DNA of 29,802 bases, taken from assembly GCA_964236535.1 (NCBI GenBank), contig CAXSEF010000034.1, positions 1-29,802 of the forward strand. The letters run 5' to 3'. This DNA is from CAXSEF01 sp964236535 (GTDB lineage: Bacteria > Pseudomonadota > Alphaproteobacteria > Acetobacterales > Acetobacteraceae). Under the pieces are notes generated by a model. That model saw only the letters and a list, made by a program, of their open reading frames with translations. It was not told the origin of the DNA and searched no databases. The stretch's first letter is position 1. The number at the start of each line of letters is the position of its first letter. Below, piece after piece: positions 16,943 to 24,606 of the stretch. Position numbers and translations under genes: made by a program.

Positions 16943-18441
16943 CAGGCCGTCGCTCCAGAGCCGGGCACCCCAGACCCCGTCACCCCAGCAGAGCCGGGCA
17001 CCCCGAAGCCCGCCGCCGCAGCCCCAGCCCCGGCCGCGCCGAGCGTCCGCGCATCCGCCAGCCGCCCGGTCACCGCCGCCGCCGCCGCCATCGCCGGCGA
17101 CAGCAGGTGCGTGCGCCCGCCCGGTCCCTGCCGCCCCTCGAAGTTGCGGTTCGACGTCGACGCGCAGCGCTGCCCCGCCGTCAGCTTGTCCGGGTTCATC
17201 CCCAGGCACATCGAGCACCCGGCCTCGCGCCACTCGAACCCGGCGTCCAGGAACACCGTATCCAGCCCCTCGGCCTCCGCCTGGTGCTTCACCAGGCCCG
17301 AGCCCGGCACCACCATCGCCCGCACGCCGTCCGCCACCCGCCGCCCGCGCGCCACCGCCGCCGCCGCGCGCAGGTCCTCGATCCGGCCGTTGGTGCACGA
17401 CCCGATGAACACCACGTCGACCGGGATCTCCGTCATCGGCGTGCCCGGCACCAGCGCCATGTAGTCGAGCATCCGCTGCAGCTCCGCCCGCCGCGCCGCG
17501 TCGCCCGCGGCGGCCGGATCGGGCACCCGCCCGGTGATCGGCACCACGTCCTCCGGGCTGGTCCCCCAGCTCACCATCGGCACGATGTCCGCGGCAGCCA
17601 GCACCACCACCCGGTCGTAGTGCGCCCCCTCGTCCGACGGCAGCGTCCGCCAGTGCTCCACCGCGCGCTGCAGCGCCTCGCCCTTCGGCGCGAACGGCCG
17701 CCCCTCGACATAGGCGAACGTCACCGCGTCCGGCGCCACCAGCCCGGCCCGCGCCCCCGCCTCGATGCTCATGTTGCAGATCGTCATCCGCCCGGCCATG
17801 TCGAGCCCGCGGATCGCCTCGCCGGCATACTCGATCACGTGCCCGTTGCCGCCCGCGGTGCCGATGGTGCCGATGATCGCCAGCATCACGTCCTTCGCCG
17901 ACACCCCCGGCGCCAGCGCCCCGTCCACCCGCACCAGCATGTTGCGCGCCGGCTTCTGCAGCAGCGTCTGCGTCGCCAGCACGTGCTCGACCTCGCTGGT
18001 GCCGATGCCGAACGCCAGCGCCCCCATCGCCCCGTGCGTCGAGGTGTGGCTGTCCCCGCAGACGATCGTCATCCCCGGCAGGCTGATGCCCTGCTCCGGC
18101 CCCACGATGTGCACGATGCCCTGCTCGCGGCTCAGCAGCGGGAAGTACGGCACCCCGAACTCCGCGACGTTGCGCTCCAGCGTCTCCACCTGCAGCCGCG
18201 AGTCCGCCTCGACGATCCCCGCCCGACGGTCGCTGGTCGGCACGTTGTGGTCGGTCACCGCAACCGTCGCGTCCGGCCGCCGCACCCGCCGCCCGGACAG
18301 CCGCAGCCCCTCGAACGCCTGCGGGCTCGTCACCTCGTGCACCAGATGCCGGTCGATGTACAGCAGGCAGGTGCCGCCCTCGGACCGCTCGACCACGTGG
18401 CTGTCCCAGATCTTGTCGAACACAGTGCGAGGCTGGGTCAA
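16942..18441 (-). CDS. leuC: 3-isopropylmalate dehydratase large subunit
   Basis: A 499-residue aconitase-type subunit carrying the [4Fe-4S] cluster. The cluster ligands lie in FIGSCTNGRIEDL and the CSMCLGMNPD pair. VCGDSHTSTHGAMG and YIDRHLVHEVTSPQAFEGL are also typical. I start it at TTG 18441 (LTQPRTVFDKIWDSH), since the family begins with this sequence and GGGAG lies eight bases upstream; no ATG is available there. It is about 30 residues longer than usual because of a Gly/Ala-rich tail with GVPGS repeats. It overlaps leuD by one base and lies 187 bp after rplS, with a palindromic element between. Confidence 0.96.
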   Translation of the reverse strand: MTQPRTVFDKIWDSHVVERSEGGTCLLYIDRHLVHEVTSPQAFEGLRLSGRRVRRPDATVAVTDHNVPTSDRRAGIVEADSRLQVETLERNVAEFGVPYFPLLSREQGIVHIVGPEQGISLPGMTIVCGDSHTSTHGAMGALAFGIGTSEVEHVLATQTLLQKPARNMLVRVDGALAPGVSAKDVMLAIIGTIGTAGGNGHVIEYAGEAIRGLDMAGRMTICNMSIEAGARAGLVAPDAVTFAYVEGRPFAPKGEALQRAVEHWRTLPSDEGAHYDRVVVLAAADIVPMVSWGTSPEDVVPITGRVPDPAAAGDAARRAELQRMLDYMALVPGTPMTEIPVDVVFIGSCTNGRIEDLRAAAAVARGRRVADGVRAMVVPGSGLVKHQAEAEGLDTVFLDAGFEWREAGCSMCLGMNPDKLTAGQRCASTSNRNFEGRQGPGGRTHLLSPAMAAAAAVTGRLADARTLGAAGAGAAAAGFGVPGSAGVTGSGVPGSGATA

Positions 18442-18465
18442 TGTGGGCTCTCCCAAGAGCGAGAA

Positions 18466-18629
18466 ATGCCAGGGCCCTGCCCTGGACCCCGCCGAGGCCG
18501 CAGGCCCCAGACCCCTTTTGCCCAGGACCTGCGGCACCAGGCAGGGCAGGGGAGGCATACGGCCCATGGTGTGTGGGTCTGGGGGCTCAGCCCCCAGCGG
18601 GATCGAAGGGCAGAGCCCTTCGCCTTGCC
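18466..18629. repeat. Palindromic intergenic element, copy 6 (two units)
   Basis: The left unit has CCAGGGC-CCT-GCCCTGG (18469-18485). The right unit, on the minus strand, abuts the rplS stop (TAG-GCAAGGCG) and has GAAGGGC-AGA-GCCCTTC (18605-18621) and CTGGGGGCT/AGCCCCCAG (18579-18597). It fills the rplS-leuC gap. Confidence 0.85.
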
Positions 18630-19015
18630 TATTCCGCCGCAGCCGCCACCCGCGTATCGCGCGCCTTCTCGGCGATGCGCGCCGACTTGCCGCGCCGTCC
18701 GCGCAGATAGTACAGCTTCGCTCGCCGCACGTCGCCGCGCCGCAGCACCGCGATCTCCGAGATCGTCGGCGCATACAGCGGGAACACCCGCTCGACCCCC
18801 TCGCCGTAGCTGATCTTGCGCACCGTGAAGTTGCTGTTCAGCCCGCGGTTCGACCGCGCGATGCACACGCCCTCGTAGGCCTGCACGCGGGTGCGCTCGC
18901 CCTCGACCACCTTCACCGAAACCTTGAGCGTGTCGCCCGGCGCGAAGTCCGGCACGGCGCGCGCGGCGGACAGCCGGGCCATCTCCTCGGCCTCGTAGGT
19001 CTGGATGATGTTCAT
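18629..19015 (-). CDS. rplS: 50S ribosomal protein L19
   Basis: A 128-residue ribosomal protein at the 30S-50S interface. It starts MNIIQTYEAEEMARL and has the L19 core FAPGDTLKVSVKVVEGERTR, YEGVCIARSNRGLNSNFTVR, GEGVERVFPLY and RRAKLYYLRGRRGKSARI. The length is normal, with a short Ala-rich tail. GAGAGGGA lies before the ATG. It follows trmD by 27 bp in the rpsP-rimM-trmD-rplS operon. Its TAG stop sits at the edge of an intergenic palindromic element. Confidence 0.97.
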   Translation of the reverse strand: MNIIQTYEAEEMARLSAARAVPDFAPGDTLKVSVKVVEGERTRVQAYEGVCIARSNRGLNSNFTVRKISYGEGVERVFPLYAPTISEIAVLRRGDVRRAKLYYLRGRRGKSARIAEKARDTRVAAAAE

Positions 19016-19042
19016 GGTCGTAATCCCTCTCGATGCGCTCAG

Positions 19043-19998
19043 TTACGGCGCGCCGGCCGCTGTTGCAACAGTCCCGCAGTGCCGCGCCCACAGGTCCGGC
19101 CGGCGCTCGCGCGTCACCCGCTCCGCCTCGCGCTTCCGCCACGCCGCGATCGCCGCATGGTCGCCCGACAGCAGCACGTCGGGCACCCGCCGCCCCGCCC
19201 ACTCCGCCGGCCGCGTGTAGTGCGGATACTCCAGCAATCCCCCGGCGAAGCTCTCCTCGACCGCGCTCTCCGCCGCCCCCATCACCCCCGGCAGCAGCCG
19301 CACGCACGCGTCGAGCAGCACCATCGCCGCCAGCTCGCCCCCGGCCAGCACGTAGTCGCCCACGCTGACCTCGACCGCGCCGCGCGCCTCCACGACCCGC
19401 TGGTCGATCCCCTCGTAGCGCCCGCACAGCAGCACCACCCCCGGCCCCTCGGCCCAGCCGCGCACGTCCGCCTGCGCCATCGTCCGCCCGCGCGGCGTCA
19501 GGCAGATCAGCGGCCGCACCCCCGCCTCAGCCCCCGCCTGCGTCCCGGCCCCCGCCTGCGTCCCGGCCCCCGCCTGCGTCCCGGCCCCCGCGCCCAGCCC
19601 TGCCGCCAGCGCGCGGTCCACCACGTCCGNNNNNNNNNNNNNNNNNNNNNNNNNNNNNNNNNNNNNNNNNNNNNNNNNNNNNNNNNNNNNNNNNNNNNNN
19701 NNNNNNNNNNNNNNNNNNNNNNNNNNNNNTGCGTCCCGGCCCCCGCGCCCAGCCCTGCCGCCAGCGCGCGGTCCACCACGTCCGGCCGCAGCACCATGCC
19801 CGCGCCGCCGCCGAACGGCGTGTCGTCCACGCTGCGGTGCACCCCCAGCCCATGCGCGCGCATGTCGTGCGCCGCCAGGCTCCACCGCCCCGCCTCCAGC
19901 GCCCGACCCGCCAGCGCCTGCCCGAGCGGCCCCGGGAACATCCCCGGGAACAGCGTCACCACGCTGGCCCGCCATGCCGCGCCCGACCCGCCGCTCAC
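19043..19998 (-). CDS. trmD: tRNA (guanine-N1)-methyltransferase, split by an assembly gap
   Basis: TrmD methylates G37 of tRNAs with SAM. The N-terminal part reads ASVVTLFPGMFPGPLGQALAGRAL, then DDTPFGGGAGMVLRPDVVD; the C-terminal part has LICLTPRGRTM, VLLCGRYEGIDQRV and SVGDYVLAGGELAAM, the knot region that binds SAM. A 100-N gap (19630-19729) with a 55-bp duplicate puts the halves in different frames as written. Removing gap and duplicate gives one open frame of 266 residues, close to the usual 255. The start is GTG 19998, which overlaps rimM's TGA by four bases. Three 18-bp repeats encode GTQAGA just before the knot. Confidence 0.93.
19537..19590. repeat. Three tandem 18-bp repeats inside trmD
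   Basis: Three perfect copies of CCTGCGTCCCGGCCCCCG, encoding Gly-Thr-Gln-Ala-Gly-Ala repeats on the minus strand. They lie in the linker between the DVVD helix and the LICLTPRG strand of TrmD. The adjoining scaffold break means the true copy number is uncertain. Confidence 0.9.
19575..19784. other. Assembly gap 3: 100 N flanked by a 55-bp duplicate, inside trmD
   Basis: N fills 19630-19729. The 55 bases ending at 19629 recur exactly at 19730-19784. Collapsing the duplicate and the gap (155 bases) restores one trmD reading frame, which is strong evidence that the gap is artificial. Confidence 0.95.
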
Positions 19999-20591
19999 CC
20001 CGTCACCCCCGCCGCGCCTGCGGCGTCCTCGCCACGCCCTGCCGCCGCATCCCCGTCGCGCCCGCCGCCGATCGCCGCGCCGTCCCGCGCCTCGACCTCT
20101 GCGGGCGGCACCACCACCACGCGCCGCGCGGCAAGGTCCACCACCGGCACCGCCGCCCGGGTGAACGGCACCAGCAGCGGCCCCGCATCCGCGCGCGCGA
20201 TCTCCAGGCTGGTCCCCGCCCCGTAGTCGTGCACGTCGCACACCGAGCCGAGCACCGCGCCGCCCTCCGTCACCGCCGCCATCCCCACCAGGTCGGCAAG
20301 GTAGAACTCGTCCGGCGCCGGCGCCGGCAGCCGCTCCCGGGGCACGAACAGCTGCAGGTTGGTCAGCAGCGAAGCCTCGCTGCGGTCGGCCAGCGCCCGT
20401 CCGGCCTCGTCGCGCAGCTCCGCCACTCCCGCCTGCCGCCACGACAGCCGCCACGCCCGCCCGTCCCCGCCGAGCAGCGGCCCGTAGCCCGACAGCGCCT
20501 CCGGCTCGGCGGTGTAGCTGTGCACGTGCACCAGCCCGCGCACCCCGTGCGGCCGCCCCACCACGCCCAGCAGGATGCGCTCCTGCGTCAA
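19995..20591 (-). CDS. rimM: Ribosome maturation factor RimM
   Basis: A 198-residue protein that helps 30S maturation by binding S19. It shows the RimM opening ILLGVVGRPHGVRGLVHVHSYT, a middle with LQLFVPRERLP and EFYLADLVGM, and a PRC-barrel domain with GSVCDVHDYGAGTSLEI and LLVPFTRAAVPVVDL. The last 35 residues form an extra Gly/Ala/Asp-rich tail. The start is TTG at 20591 (LTQERILLG), as no ATG is near and the family opening follows at once. It lies 22 bp after rpsP and overlaps trmD by four bases. Confidence 0.94.
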   Translation of the reverse strand: MTQERILLGVVGRPHGVRGLVHVHSYTAEPEALSGYGPLLGGDGRAWRLSWRQAGVAELRDEAGRALADRSEASLLTNLQLFVPRERLPAPAPDEFYLADLVGMAAVTEGGAVLGSVCDVHDYGAGTSLEIARADAGPLLVPFTRAAVPVVDLAARRVVVVPPAEVEARDGAAIGGGRDGDAAAGRGEDAAGAAGVTG

Positions 20592-20613
20592 GGTCCCCCG
20601 CCCGCGCCCTGCC

Positions 20614-20946
20614 TCAGGCCGCGTTGGCCGCGGCGCGCTCCTGCGCCTTCTTCTTCGGCGCCGACTGCACCGGCTGCTCCGGATAGGTCGGCACCGGCGC
20701 CAGCCCCGCCTTGCCCAGGAACTTCGCCACCCGTTCCGTCGCCAGCGCGCCCTCGCTCAGCCAATGCCTGATCCGCTCGTCCTTCAGCCGCACCCGGTCG
20801 GCGTGCTCGGCCGGCAGCATCGGGTTGTAGCTGCCCAGCTGCTCGATGAACCGCCCGTCCCGCGGCGAGCGGCTGTCGGCCACCACGATGTGGTAGTACG
20901 GCCGCTTCTTCGCGCCCGCGCGCGCCAGTCTGATCTTCAGGCCCAT
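20614..20946 (-). CDS. rpsP: 30S ribosomal protein S16
   Basis: A 110-residue protein needed for 30S assembly. It starts MGLKIRLARAGAKKRPYYHI, followed by VVADSRSPRDGRFIEQLGSYNP and the typical RVRLKDERIRHWLSEGA. A Lys/Ala-rich tail (APKKKAQERAAANAA) extends past the core, as in other alphaproteobacteria. It is first of rpsP-rimM-trmD-rplS and follows ffh after a 207-bp gap that holds a palindromic element. Confidence 0.97.
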   Translation of the reverse strand: MGLKIRLARAGAKKRPYYHIVVADSRSPRDGRFIEQLGSYNPMLPAEHADRVRLKDERIRHWLSEGALATERVAKFLGKAGLAPVPTYPEQPVQSAPKKKAQERAAANAA

Positions 20947-21006
20947 TCACTCTCTCCTCGTTGCGGACAGGCCTCGCCCGTCCGGTCATATCCGCGCCTG
21001 CAAGCC

Positions 21007-21130
21007 AGCAAGGCCGGGCTCTGCCCGGACCCGCCAAAGGGCGGAGCCCTTTGGAAACCCTTCCCTAAGCACAAGGATTCCAAAGGCTCGGCCAATGGCT
21101 GCGTCCAGAGGCGGAGCCTCCGGCCTTGCT
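21007..21130. repeat. Palindromic intergenic element, copy 7 (full, head to head; reference copy)
   Basis: A 124-bp element with perfect 9-bp inverted ends AGCAAGGCC and GGCCTTGCT. It contains CCGGGC-TCT-GCCCGG (21014-21028), linker ACCCGC, arms CCAAAGGGC/GCCCTTTGG (21034-21054), a centre around CCCTAAGCACAAGGATT, and the right unit with the hairpin at 21105-21123. It fills the ffh-rpsP gap. Confidence 0.9.
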
Positions 21131-21153
21131 CCCCAGGCATCACCCCGCCCGCG

Positions 21154-22530
21154 TCAGTACGGCCGCTTCTGCTGCATCGCCTTCGGCATCAGCGCGCCCA
21201 TGCCGTGCCGCATCAGCCCCTTCTGCCCCAGCTTGTTCATCCGCTTCATCATCGTGCTCATGTCGTCGAACTGCTTGAGCAGCCTGTTGACCTCCTGCAC
21301 GCTCGACCCCGACCCCGCCGCGATCCGCTTCTTGCGGCTCGCCTTGATGATGTCCGGCGCCTGCCGCTCCTTCATCGTCATCGACGAGATGATCGCCGCC
21401 TGCCGCTTCAGAACCGTCGTGTCGAGGTCCGCCCCCTCCAGCTGCTCCTTGATCTTGCCCACCCCCGGCAGCATGCCCAGGATGCCCGACAGCGACCCCA
21501 TCTTGGTGATCTGCCGCAGCTGGCCCGCATAGTCCTCCAGGTCGAACCGACCCTTCGCCATCTTGCGGGCGAGCTTCTCCGCGTCCTCCTGGTCGATCGT
21601 CTCGCCGGCCTTCTCGACCAGGCCCACGATGTCGCCCATGCCGAGAATGCGCCCGGCCACCCGCTCCGGGTGGAACTCCTCCAGGGCGTCGATCTTCTCG
21701 CCCGACCCGGTCAGCTTGATCGGCGCGCCCGTCACCTGCCGCATCGACAGCGCCGCACCGCCGCGCGAGTCGCCGTCCATCCGCGTCAGCACGATCCCGG
21801 TGACGCCCACCGCCTCGTTAAACGCCTTCGCCGTGTTGACCGCGTCCTGCCCGGTCATCGCGTCGACCACCAGCAGCGTCTCGGCCGGGCTCACCGCCTC
21901 GCGGATCAGCCGCACCTCGTCCATCAGCGCCGCGTCGATCGACAGCCGCCCCGCGGTGTCGAGGATCACGACGTCGAACCCCTCGCGCCGCCCGACCTCC
22001 ATCGCCCGCCGCGCGATCTGCAACGGCCGCTCCATCGCCACGACCGGCAGCGAGCTCACCCCCGCCCGCTCCGCGAGCTGTGCCAGCTGCAGCTGCGCCG
22101 CCGGCCGCGACACGTCCAGGCTCGCCAGCAGCACCCGCTTGCGCTCGCGCGTCGCCAGCCGCAGCGCGATCTTGCCCGACGTCGTCGTCTTGCCCGACCC
22201 CTGCAGCCCCACCATCAGGATCGGCACCGGCGCGGCGGCCGCCAGGTTAAGCGGCACCGCCCCCGCCCCGCCCAGCGCGTCCACCAGCGCGTCGTTGACG
22301 ATCTTCGCGACCTGCTGCCCCGGGCTGACCGCGTTCAGCACCTCCGCACCCACCGCGCGCTCGCGCACCCGGGCCACGAAATCCTTCACCACCGGAAGCG
22401 CCACGTCGGCCTCCAGCATCGCGAGCCGCACCTCGCGCAGCGCGTCGCCGATGTCGGCCTCGCTCAGCGCCCCGCGGCCGCGCAGGCGATCCAGCACGTC
22501 CGAGAACCTGCCCGACAATGTGTCGAACAT
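21154..22530 (-). CDS. ffh: Signal recognition particle protein Ffh
   Basis: A 458-residue SRP GTPase that brings ribosomes making membrane proteins to FtsY. The N domain is residues 1-90. The GTPase domain has GLQGSGKTTTSGK (108-120), the insertion-box region LLASLDVSRPAAQLQL, DTAGRLSID and TRMDGDSRGGAAL. The M domain, from about residue 300, is Met-rich and has GKIKEQL and SGSSVQEVNRLLKQF, the 4.5S RNA-binding SGSG-like site, then the Met-rich tail. The length is normal. I chose ATG 22530 (MFDTLSGRFS); the frame upstream is non-coding. It is first of a probable ffh-rpsP-rimM-trmD-rplS unit. Confidence 0.97.
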   Translation of the reverse strand: MFDTLSGRFSDVLDRLRGRGALSEADIGDALREVRLAMLEADVALPVVKDFVARVRERAVGAEVLNAVSPGQQVAKIVNDALVDALGGAGAVPLNLAAAAPVPILMVGLQGSGKTTTSGKIALRLATRERKRVLLASLDVSRPAAQLQLAQLAERAGVSSLPVVAMERPLQIARRAMEVGRREGFDVVILDTAGRLSIDAALMDEVRLIREAVSPAETLLVVDAMTGQDAVNTAKAFNEAVGVTGIVLTRMDGDSRGGAALSMRQVTGAPIKLTGSGEKIDALEEFHPERVAGRILGMGDIVGLVEKAGETIDQEDAEKLARKMAKGRFDLEDYAGQLRQITKMGSLSGILGMLPGVGKIKEQLEGADLDTTVLKRQAAIISSMTMKERQAPDIIKASRKKRIAAGSGSSVQEVNRLLKQFDDMSTMMKRMNKLGQKGLMRHGMGALMPKAMQQKRPY

Positions 22531-22595
22531 CGCGCCACCCCAAACGATTGCGCGCCGCTGCGCGAACCCTCGCGATGCGGCGTGACGAAGCCCGC

Positions 22596-22625
22596 GACCT
22601 AGGCCGCGACCCCGCCGCCTGTCAA
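22596..22625 (-). promoter_or_regulatory. Candidate promoter of ffh
   Basis: On the minus strand, a perfect -35 box TTGACA (22620-22625) is followed 18 bases later by TAGGTC (22596-22601), a weak -10. The context CTTGAC...CCTAG resembles the rpsT promoter. It lies about 65 bases before the ffh ATG and eight bases from the edge of palindromic element copy 8. Confidence 0.45.
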
Positions 22626-22632
22626 GCGCGCA

Positions 22633-22831
22633 GGCAACGCCGGACCCTCCTCCGCCCGCATTCCATGGCCCAGGCGGAGCCGTCGGAACCTTCCGCGCCT
22701 GCGCCCGGACCCGGCAAACCCTTCCCCCAGGGACCGCGGCACCGCCCCGGGGCAAGTGCCGCAAGCCCAAATGTGCGGGTCTGGGGCCTCAGGCCCCAGC
22801 GGAGTCCAGAGGCGGAGCCTCTGGCCTTGCC
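22633..22831. repeat. Palindromic intergenic element, copy 8 (long type)
   Basis: It runs from GGCAACGCC to GGCCTTGCC. It contains a variant of the extra hairpin (TTCCATGGCCC...GTCGGAA) and, on the right, CTGGGGCCT/AGGCCCCAG with 9-bp perfect arms (22781-22799), linker GCGGAGT, and a first-hairpin copy. It lies between the divergent ffh and FAD protein genes. Confidence 0.8.
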
Positions 22832-22868
22832 GAGCCTCGCTCCCAGTTAACAGCGCCGGAGGACGCCC

Positions 22869-24442
22869 ATGCCCGACCAGCCACCCCGCCCCACCATCGC
22901 CATCCTCGGCGGCGGCTTCTGCGGCGCCGTCACCGCGCTCCACCTCATGCGCGACCACCCGGAGCTCGCCGCCGACATCGTCATCGTCGAGCCGCGCGCC
23001 CGCCTCGGCGCCGGCCTTGCCTACGGCACCGTCGACCCCGAGCACCGCATCAACGTCGCCGCCGACCGCATGTCGCCCTTCCCCGAGCACCCCGACCACT
23101 TCGACGCCTGGCTGCGCGCCCACGCCGAGCCCGACGCCGACCCCGACAGCCGGCTCCCCGACGGCCGCCTGTTCGCCCGCCGCAGCAGCTTCGGCCGCTA
23201 CGTCGACGCCACCCTGCACGAAGCCGCCGCCGCCGCCCCCAACCTGACCCTCCGCCACCTCCGCGACCGCGCCGTCGATGCCATCCCGACGCGCGCCACT
23301 CCGGCCCCCGCCACTCCGGCCCCCGCCANNNNNNNNNNNNNNNNNNNNNNNNNNNNNNNNNNNNNNNNNNNNNNNNNNNNNNNNNNNNNNNNNNNNNNNN
23401 NNNNNNNNNNNNNNNNNNNNNNNNNNNNCCGGCCCCCGCCAACCCGGGCAGGGCAGGGGCCCCGCTCGCCCTCGCCCTCGCCAACGGCACCCGCCTCCAG
23501 GCCGACGCCGTCGTCCTCGCCCTCGGCAACCCCGCCCCCGACCTGCCGTTCCCCCTCGCCGGACTGCGCGGCCACCCCGGCCTGGTCGCCGACCCCTGGG
23601 ACACCCGCCGCCTCGCCGCCATCGACCCCGACGCCGCCGTCCTGGTCGTCGGCACCGGCCTCACCGCCTGCGACGTCCTCGCCTCGCTGCGCGCCCACGG
23701 CCACGCCGGCCCCATCACCATGGTCTCCCGCCGCGGCCTGCTGCCCCGCCCCCGCACCAGCCTCGCCGTCACCCAGTTCGGCCGCTTCGACGACGCGCCC
23801 GAGACCACCGCCCTCGGCCTGCTCCGCCGCATCCGCCGCGCCATCGCCGCCGCTCACGCCGAGGGTCGCCCCTGGGAGGACATCGTCGCCGCCCTGCGCG
23901 AACAGGCCCGCCCGGTCTGGACCGCCCTGCCGCTGCCCGAGCGCACCCGCCTGCTCCGCCACCTGCGCCCGTTCTGGGACGTCCACCGCTTCCAGTGCGC
24001 CCCGCAGATCGACGCCCTCCTCCGCCGCGAACAGCACTCCGGCGGCGTGCAGGTCCGCGCCGCCACCCCCACCGGCGCCCGCTCCGAAGGCCCGGACCTG
24101 ATCGTCGAGCTGCGCCCGCGCGGCGCAACCGTCGCCGAGACCCACCGCTTCGACGCCGTCGTCAGCTGCACCGGCCCCGGCCACCGCTCCGTGGTCGCCT
24201 CCACCCCCGTCCTGCACAGCCTCGACCGCGCCGGCGCCCTCGCCCCCGACCCGCTCGGCCTCGGAATCGCCGTCGACGCCGAGAACCACGTGCTCGGCCA
24301 CGACGGCCACCCCAACCCGCGCCTGTTCGTCGCCGGCCCGCTCGCCCGCGGCCGGCACGGCGAGCTCATGGGCCTGCCCCAGGTCTCCACCCAGCCGCGC
24401 GAGGTCGCCGCCAGCATCGCCCGGCTGCTCGGCGCGACGTAG
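22869..24442 (+). CDS. FAD/NAD(P)-binding oxidoreductase, split by an assembly gap
   Basis: A COG4529-like protein. The N-terminal half has the dinucleotide-binding AILGGGFCGAVTALHL (residues 10-25), then EPRARLGAGLAYGTVDPEHRINVAADRM. After the gap, in another frame as written, it continues with VLALGNPAPDLP, VLVVGTGLTACDVLASL (second Rossmann motif), MVSRRGLLPRP and, near the end, LFVAGPLARGRHGELMGLPQV. The 100-N gap (23329-23428) interrupts 15-bp repeats encoding ATPAP. Merging the shared 13 bases gives an open frame of about 486 residues, normal for the family; more repeats may be missing. GGAGGA lies five bases before the ATG. The substrate is unknown. Confidence 0.85.
23297..23441. repeat. 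15-bp tandem repeat interrupted by assembly gap 4
   Basis: Two copies of CACTCCGGCCCCCGC (23297-23326) and a partial one precede 100 N (23329-23428). The right flank resumes inside the same unit (CCGGCCCCCGCCA). Unlike the other gaps there is no 55-bp duplicate, so an unknown number of repeats may be missing here. Confidence 0.85.
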
Positions 24443-24445
24443 GCA

Positions 24446-24576
24446 GGCAAGGCCAGAGGCTCTGCCTCTGGACTCCGCCAAAGGCTGAGCCTTTGGAAGC
24501 CGTTCGCCTGCGAACCACTTCTACAAAGGCCCCAGGCCTTCGGCGGGTCCGGGCGGCGGCAGCGCCCAGCCTTGCC
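24446..24576. repeat. Palindromic intergenic element, copy 9 (full)
   Basis: It begins four bases after the TAG of the FAD protein gene (TAG-GCAG-GCAAGG). The first hairpin CCAGAGGC-TCT-GCCTCTGG is perfect (24453-24471), as are the second arms CCAAAGGCT/AGCCTTTGG (24478-24496). The right half has AAGGCC-CCA-GGCCTT (24526-24540) and ends GCCTTGCC. Confidence 0.9.
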
Positions 24577-24606
24577 GCGCTGCCGATCACCGCCCAGGCT
24601 CGCCCC

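Noticed and set aside
19043..19998. trmD as a frameshifted pseudogene
   Set aside because: The frame change falls exactly at an N run with a 55-bp duplicate. Collapsing it restores a full-length, motif-complete enzyme.
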